This document shows, piece after piece, positions 5,946-9,714 of a stretch of DNA of 9,714 nt. The notes beneath the pieces were generated by a model. It saw nothing but the letters and a program-made list of their open reading frames with translations, did not search any database and had not been told where the DNA came from. Every line of letters begins with the position of its first letter. The stretch's first letter is position 1. Where the stretch lies: positions 1 through 9,714 of the forward strand of contig DAIDTN010000085.1 in NCBI GenBank assembly GCA_027457185.1, read 5' to 3'. The translations under genes and the position numbers were made by a program. The stretch comes from Burkholderiales bacterium (lineage in GTDB: Bacteria > Pseudomonadota > Gammaproteobacteria > Burkholderiales > SG8-39).

Positions 5946-7513
5946 GCGTTTCTCACGAGGAAATCTTGCGCTTGAATGTTCGCCGTACGCGTTCGTGCAT
6001 CGGCGAGCGAAAAACTGAACGACTGTGCCTGGCGCGCGGAGGGCGCGGGGTAGTCGCGGCGGAAGTGTCCTCCGCGGCTTTCAGTTCGTTTGCGTGCGGC
6101 GCTGGCGATAAGAAAGCCGACCAGGGCGAGATCGCCGCTCGTCGAGGGCCGCGGCGCAGCAAACGCTAGCGCTTCGAGTTCGGAGACGGCGGCTGCGAGG
6201 CCGGCATGGTCGCGGATCACGCCGACCGATGCACTCATCAGGCGGCGGATGCTCGCGCGGCTGGTGGCGTCGCTGTCGAGGCGCGTTGCTGTGGCCGGGG
6301 GCAGCGGAACTTTTGTTCCGGCCGTGGTCGCTTCCCGGCCGGCGATAGCCTGCGCGATCCAGCGCGCGCAGGCCAGGGCTTCGATCAGGGAATTGCTCGC
6401 GAGCCGGTTCGCGCCGTGCAAGCCGGTTGCGGCGACTTCGCCGCAAGCCCACAGACCCGCAACGGAGCTGCGGCCGGATCGATCCACGGCGATGCCGCCC
6501 ATGTGGTAATGCGCGGCGGGGCGGACCGGAATCGCCTGGGTAGCCGGATCCAGCCCGGCGCGGCGGCAAAGTGCCGTGACCGTCGGAAACCGTGCGGGGA
6601 AATCCTTGCCGATGGCGCGCGCATCGAGATAGACGTCCTTGCCCGCAGTCGATTCACGCCAGATTGCGCGAGCGACGACGTCGCGCGGGGCGAGTTCCTT
6701 GCCCGGGATTGCGTCCATGAAGCGCTCGCCCCGGGCATTGATCAGGACCGCACCTTCCCCGCGGATCGCCTCGCTCGCCAGAGGCATGGGATCGTCGCCG
6801 ACGGCAATCGCGGTGGGGTGAAACTGCACGAACTCCATGTCGCGCAGGATTGCGCCGGCACGTGCGGCCAGGGCGATGCCGCTGCCGGTCGAGCCGAGCG
6901 GGTTGGTGGTGTGCGCGTAGAGTCCGCCGACGCCGCCTGTCGCCAGGACGACCGCGCGCGCCGGCAGATAGCTCGCTTGTCCCTGGCGCTCGGCGATCAC
7001 GCCGGCGACGGCGTTGTCATCGAGCACCAGGTCGGTGATACGCGCGTCCTCGAGAATTTCGATCGAAGGCGATGCGCGCGCCGCGCGGGCGAGCGCCTCG
7101 ATCGCGCGGCGGCCGGTGCTGTCGCCACCGGCATGGACAATCCGTCGCCGCGAGTGCGCCGCCTCCAAACCCAGCGCCAACTCGCCTGTGGCAGTGCGAT
7201 CGAACGCCATGCCCCAGGCGGCCAGATCGGCGATGCAGTCCGCCGCCGCTTCGGCGACGCGCAGGGTAACCGCGGGGTCGCACAGTCCCGCCCCGGCGGC
7301 CAGGGTGTCGGCAGCATGCAGCGCGGGGGCGTCGTCCTCACCCATTGCAGCGGCAATGCCGCCCTGCGCCCACGGGGTCGAGGCTTCCGTACCGAGCCGC
7401 GCCTTCGCGATCACGATCGCCGGCAGCGGCGCAAGGCGCAGCGCCGTCGCCAGACCCGCAATCCCGCCACCGATGACGATCACCCGATCCGAATTCTGCA
7501 GTAGCGAGATCAT
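5942..7513 (-). CDS. nadB: L-aspartate oxidase
   Basis: FAD enzyme that oxidises L-aspartate to iminoaspartate using oxygen or fumarate, and hands this unstable product to NadA. It has 523 residues, close to the roughly 540 of the E. coli enzyme. Residues 11-21 form the dinucleotide-binding GGGIAGL fold. Then follow STPWAQGGIAAAMGEDDA (45-62), HAGGDSTGRR (127-136), FVQFHPTA (228-235), LASEAIRGEGA (245-255), PRDVVARAI (276-284, with the catalytic Arg), HYHMGG (335-340) and CGEVAATGLHGANRLASNS (357-375). The Glu and His of LEAAHSR (116-122) and the shared fumarate-reductase-type architecture support an oxidase active on a dicarboxylate. The C-terminal helical domain ends with SRGGHFRRDYP (479-489). 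The ATG lies seven bases after the nadA stop with only a weak GAG upstream, so coupling to nadA is likely. It overlaps nadC by four bases. Confidence 0.97.
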   Translation of the reverse strand: MISLLQNSDRVIVIGGGIAGLATALRLAPLPAIVIAKARLGTEASTPWAQGGIAAAMGEDDAPALHAADTLAAGAGLCDPAVTLRVAEAAADCIADLAAWGMAFDRTATGELALGLEAAHSRRRIVHAGGDSTGRRAIEALARAARASPSIEILEDARITDLVLDDNAVAGVIAERQGQASYLPARAVVLATGGVGGLYAHTTNPLGSTGSGIALAARAGAILRDMEFVQFHPTAIAVGDDPMPLASEAIRGEGAVLINARGERFMDAIPGKELAPRDVVARAIWRESTAGKDVYLDARAIGKDFPARFPTVTALCRRAGLDPATQAIPVRPAAHYHMGGIAVDRSGRSSVAGLWACGEVAATGLHGANRLASNSLIEALACARWIAQAIAGREATTAGTKVPLPPATATRLDSDATSRASIRRLMSASVGVIRDHAGLAAAVSELEALAFAAPRPSTSGDLALVGFLIASAARKRTESRGGHFRRDYPAPSARQAQSFSFSLADARTRTANIQAQDFLVRNA

Positions 7514-7520
7514 GGCGGGC

Positions 7521-8540
7521 TCAGCGCAAAGCGAGCATGCGCTCGATGCTGGCGCGCGCGCGTTCTGTACTGGCTGGGTCGACCAGCACTTCGTGTGTCA
7601 GCGTCTCCAGCGCGTAGCGGATTTTGGGCAGGGTGATCCGGTTCATGTGCGGGCACAGCCGGCAGGGACGAACGATCTCCGTCTGCGGATATTGGGCGGC
7701 AATGTTGTCGCCCATCGAACATTCAGTCACCAGCGCTACCCGTGATGGGCGCTTCGCCGCGACGTAGTCGGTCATGGCAGCCGTGGAGCCGGCGAAATCG
7801 GCGGCCGCGACGACCTCCGGCGCACATTCAGGGTGGGCCAGCACCGCCACGCCGGGGAAGCTTTCGCGCAGTTCGCTCACGTTTTGCGCGGTGAACTGCA
7901 CATGCACCTCGCAACGTCCGCGCCAGGGAATGATCTCCACGCCGGTTTGCGCAGCGACATTGGCTGCGAGATATTCGTCCGGCAAGAAAATGACCTTCTG
8001 CGACTTGAGGCTTTCGACCACCCGCAGCGCGTTGCCGGAGGTGCAGCAAATGTCGCTCTCCGCCTTCACTTGGGCGCTGGTATTGACGTAAGCGACGACC
8101 GGCACGCCGGGATGGCGCTGGCGCAGCATGCGCACATCGGCGCCGGTAATCGATTCGGCAAGAGAGCAGCCGGCGTCCGGGTCGGGGATCAGGACCAGCT
8201 TGCCCGGGTTGAGCAGCTTCGCCGTCTCGGCCATGAAATACACGCCGCACATCACGATGACCTCGGCATCGGTGCGTGCCGCCTCGCGCGCGAGGGCGAG
8301 CGAGTCCCCGACAATGTCCGCCACGCCGTGAAATATCTCGGGCGTCTGGTAATTATGGGCAAGGATTACGGCATTGCGTTCGCGTTTCAGGCGCAGGATC
8401 GCGTCGATATCCGGCGCAAACTGCGGCCACTTGAACGTCGGTATGACCGGGCGGATGCGTGCATAGACCTGTGCGGTCCTTGCCGCGACCGCGGGTTCCA
8501 CCAGGATGAAGGCTTCGTCGATCCGCTCGGTCATCGCCAT
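7521..8540 (-). CDS. nadA: Quinolinate synthase
   Basis: [4Fe-4S] enzyme that condenses iminoaspartate with dihydroxyacetone phosphate to quinolinate. With this start it has 339 residues. Visible motifs: AVILAHNYQTPEI (57-69), MCGVYFMAETAK (97-108), VKAESDICCTSGNA (158-171), AHPEC (235-239), TECSMGDN (272-279) and RPCRLCPHM (291-299). The three cluster ligands by family alignment are Cys98, Cys239 and Cys296, all present. The last site is CxxC rather than the CxxCxxC of E. coli, which leaves the ligand intact. Three in-frame ATGs lie at 8546, 8540 and 8534. The strong AAGGAG (8552-8547) directly abuts the first and sits six bases before the second, so 8540 is preferred. First gene of nadABC, and probably repressed by the upstream regulator through the repeats at 8553-8569 and 8628-8644. 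Confidence 0.97.
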   Translation of the reverse strand: MAMTERIDEAFILVEPAVAARTAQVYARIRPVIPTFKWPQFAPDIDAILRLKRERNAVILAHNYQTPEIFHGVADIVGDSLALAREAARTDAEVIVMCGVYFMAETAKLLNPGKLVLIPDPDAGCSLAESITGADVRMLRQRHPGVPVVAYVNTSAQVKAESDICCTSGNALRVVESLKSQKVIFLPDEYLAANVAAQTGVEIIPWRGRCEVHVQFTAQNVSELRESFPGVAVLAHPECAPEVVAAADFAGSTAAMTDYVAAKRPSRVALVTECSMGDNIAAQYPQTEIVRPCRLCPHMNRITLPKIRYALETLTHEVLVDPASTERARASIERMLALR

Positions 8541-8546
8541 CAGCAT

Positions 8547-8552
8547 CTCCTT
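8547..8552 (-). promoter_or_regulatory. Ribosome binding site of nadA (decides the start)
   Basis: AAGGAG on the minus strand. It leaves no gap before the ATG at 8546, six bases before the ATG at 8540 and twelve before the ATG at 8534. The middle start is favoured. The site directly abuts operator-like copy 1. Confidence 0.8.
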
Positions 8553-8569
8553 ATACTCAAACTCAGTAT
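8553..8569. promoter_or_regulatory. Operator-like repeat, copy 1 (proximal to nadA)
   Basis: ATACTCAAACTCAGTAT on the plus strand: a 5-base inverted pair (ATACT/AGTAT) around a 7-base centre. It is identical at 13 of 17 positions to the copy at 8628-8644, and a TAATG/AAATG flank extends the similarity. It lies immediately upstream of the nadA ribosome binding site. A protein bound here could block elongation or initiation. Assignment to NadQ is inference from position and neighbour. Confidence 0.55.
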
Positions 8570-8580
8570 TAATGACGTCG

Positions 8581-8605
8581 AAAAAAGCCGGCCAACTGCC
8601 GGCTT
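8581..8605 (-). terminator. Intrinsic terminator between nadQ and nadA
   Basis: Read on the minus strand: AAGCCGGC (8605-8598), loop AGTTG, GCCGGCTT (8592-8585), with the T-run continuing to 8581 (six T in all). The 8-base stem is perfect. It would end nadQ transcription 79 bases beyond the nadQ stop and so separate nadQ from nadABC. It also lies just downstream of the candidate nadA promoter, so it could act as an early attenuator or a 5' stem-loop of the nadA transcript. Confidence 0.8.
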
Positions 8606-8613
8606 GCAGAAAA

Positions 8614-8643
8614 AGTATACCAGATTAATACTTAAAGTGAGAA
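8614..8643 (-). promoter_or_regulatory. Candidate extended -10 promoter for nadABC
   Basis: On the minus strand, TATACT (8619-8614) is preceded by TGG, giving the extended -10 TGnTATACT. TTCTCA (8643-8638) lies 18 bases upstream and matches the -35 consensus at four of six positions. Transcription would start near 8607, leaving a leader of about 67 bases. The -35 and spacer overlap operator-like copy 2, as expected for a repressed promoter. Confidence 0.55.
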
Positions 8644-8644
8644 T
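8628..8644. promoter_or_regulatory. Operator-like repeat, copy 2 (overlaps the nadA promoter)
   Basis: ATACTTAAAGTGAGAAT on the plus strand, the same motif and orientation as the copy at 8553-8569, offset by exactly 75 bases. The second half-site is imperfect (AGAAT in place of AGTAT). It covers the -35 and most of the spacer of the candidate promoter, the classic position for a repressor. Confidence 0.55.
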
Positions 8645-8683
8645 AAATGTGGCGGCCGCCGGACTTGACTGCCGCGATCCCGC

Positions 8684-9673
8684 CTATTTCCCGCGCGGCG
8701 CTATCGGCAGGCGTACGCCGGGGGCGGGGCGCTCGAGCAGTACGTCGCGCCGGTAACGCAGCAGGCGCGCCGGGCGGCCGGCGGCGCCCGCCGACAACTC
8801 GCCGGTCTCCTCGACCAAACCCTGGTTTTCGACGATTCTGCGGAAATTCGATTTGTGCATGAGCAAACCGGCAAGCGCCTCGACCGCGCGCTGGAGGTAG
8901 AGGAAGGTGAAGGTCGGCGGCATCAACTCGAACACGACCGGGCGGTACTTGATCTTGCCGCGCAGGCGGGCAATCGCGGTGGCGAGAACACGCCGATGAT
9001 CGGCGATCATCGACGCGCCTTCCTTGATGACGTCGCTGGCCGGGCACCACGCGGGTGCGCGATCGCGATGTGTCTCCGGGACCAGGCCGATCTCGTACAG
9101 CAGTTCATAGCGTTCCAGAACCCGCTCGTCGCTCCAGGAGAACTTGCCCAGCCCGAAGCTTGCACGTACCCGCTCTTCGCGCGCGTGCCTCTCGCCGGTC
9201 GTCTTGGCGTCGGCGATCCAGCCCCTGAGTTGCCGTTCGATGCGCGCAAAAATCGCCGGTTTGCCCCTGCGCCAGTCCTCCCACGGAAAGTACTGGTACC
9301 AGTTGCGCCAGACCGAACTGCTGCTGTTTTCGGGACGCGCTTCGCGGACCAATGCGAGATATCCGATCGAGAGCATGCGGACGCGGCGCTTGGAGCCGAT
9401 CACCATGCGGTTGCGGTCGCCGAATGTATACAGCTGCTCGACGTGGCCCAGGGACTGATGGGTCTGACTTTCCACCCACGAACGCAGACCTGCTTCCAGC
9501 GTGTGGTGACGCGATTCGAGCGGTCCGGAAGGCAGGGCATCCGGCGCGCCGGCTTCGGGCCGGAGGGCCAGGACCTGGGGCTGATCGCCCGCCACGCAAA
9601 CGATGACCGCGCTCAGGTCGACAGCAAGCTCGCGTGAGGCGGCGATGGGCTGCTGTTGCTTTCGCGCGCTCAT
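8684..9673 (-). CDS. nadQ: NadQ/NrtR-like transcriptional regulator of NAD synthesis (Nudix-like domain plus winged helix)
   Basis: 329-residue protein. Residues 18-110 have a Nudix-like beta fold (DLSAVIVCV, VLALRPEAG, VEQLYTFGD, IGYLALV). The place of the catalytic box is taken by LRSWVESQTHQSLG (63-76), which lacks the REUxEExGU acid residues, so the domain should sense a ligand rather than hydrolyse one. The C-terminus (about 230-315) matches the NrtR-type winged helix: YRPVVFELMPPTFTFLYLQR, then KSNFRRIVENQGLVEETGE and GRPARLLRY. Family knowledge: NadQ proteins (COG4111) are predicted or shown repressors of nadABC in alpha- and some betaproteobacteria. Here the gene directly precedes nadABC in the same direction and is split from it by a terminator. 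The ATG at 9673 has no good ribosome binding site (GGGAG is 17 bases away), and no alternative in-frame start is seen in the 41 bases upstream. It could instead be called NrtR, but the nadABC context favours NadQ. Confidence 0.85.
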   Translation of the reverse strand: MSARKQQQPIAASRELAVDLSAVIVCVAGDQPQVLALRPEAGAPDALPSGPLESRHHTLEAGLRSWVESQTHQSLGHVEQLYTFGDRNRMVIGSKRRVRMLSIGYLALVREARPENSSSSVWRNWYQYFPWEDWRRGKPAIFARIERQLRGWIADAKTTGERHAREERVRASFGLGKFSWSDERVLERYELLYEIGLVPETHRDRAPAWCPASDVIKEGASMIADHRRVLATAIARLRGKIKYRPVVFELMPPTFTFLYLQRAVEALAGLLMHKSNFRRIVENQGLVEETGELSAGAAGRPARLLRYRRDVLLERPAPGVRLPIAPRGK

Positions 9674-9714
9674 GTTTTTGTAAAGGACAACTCCCTGCGG
9701 CCAGATTAAACCAA

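Noticed and set aside
6206..7504. Plus-strand 432-codon frame opposite nadB
   Set aside because: Antisense shadow of L-aspartate oxidase, with no motif or plausible start signal.
7521..8540. NadA lacking the CxxCxxC motif, as possible loss of the iron-sulphur cluster
   Set aside because: Only the last Cys of that motif is the cluster ligand in the family, and it is present before PHM together with the other two ligand cysteines.
7833..8756. Plus-strand frame opposite nadA and crossing the regulatory spacer
   Set aside because: It reads through a terminator and operator region and shows no protein family. Shadow of nadA.
8855..9637. Plus-strand frame opposite nadQ
   Set aside because: Antisense shadow without motifs.

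Overview
The window looks like GC-rich chromosomal DNA from a betaproteobacterium. A Bug-type periplasmic solute-binding protein, the nadQ-nadA-nadB-nadC arrangement and the codon usage all point that way (Burkholderiales or a relative). This is inference from gene content, not from a marker gene. No tRNA, rRNA, CRISPR array, insertion sequence or phage gene was seen.

Layout: bases 1-177 are a large imperfect inverted repeat that folds the end of the trehalose-6-phosphate synthase gene (otsA) back on itself. It is most likely a chimeric contig end. otsA runs leftward from 2178. It carries an N-terminal membrane-anchored, sensor-like extension before a complete set of GT20 motifs, and its true 3' end is missing. 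A 294-base divergent spacer (2179-2472) separates it from a rightward Bug/TctC-family binding protein gene (2473-3447). A promoter-like sequence and two tandem hairpins (3455-3563) then precede a rightward methylmalonate-semialdehyde dehydrogenase gene (mmsA-like, 3597-4982). That gene lacks about 46 residues of the family's conserved N-terminal region.

Convergent to mmsA is the de novo NAD locus, all on the minus strand: nadQ (9673-8684), then nadA (8540-7521), nadB (7513-5942) and nadC (5945-5082). NadB oxidises aspartate to iminoaspartate, NadA condenses this with dihydroxyacetone phosphate to quinolinate, and NadC converts quinolinate to nicotinate mononucleotide. nadA and nadB are 7 bases apart, and nadB and nadC overlap by 4 bases, so the three form one translationally compact operon. 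NadQ is a Nudix-like protein with a degenerate catalytic box and an NrtR-type winged-helix C-terminus, and is the expected repressor of the operon.

The nadQ-nadA spacer (8541-8683) is the most information-rich non-coding stretch. It contains an extended -10 promoter, an intrinsic terminator, and two copies of a 17-base partly palindromic motif (13 of 17 identical). One copy overlaps the promoter and the other abuts the nadA ribosome binding site. This fits a NadQ-controlled switch. I did not find a wholly new system. The points most worth checking are this regulatory region, the membrane-anchored trehalose synthase and the internally deleted mmsA.
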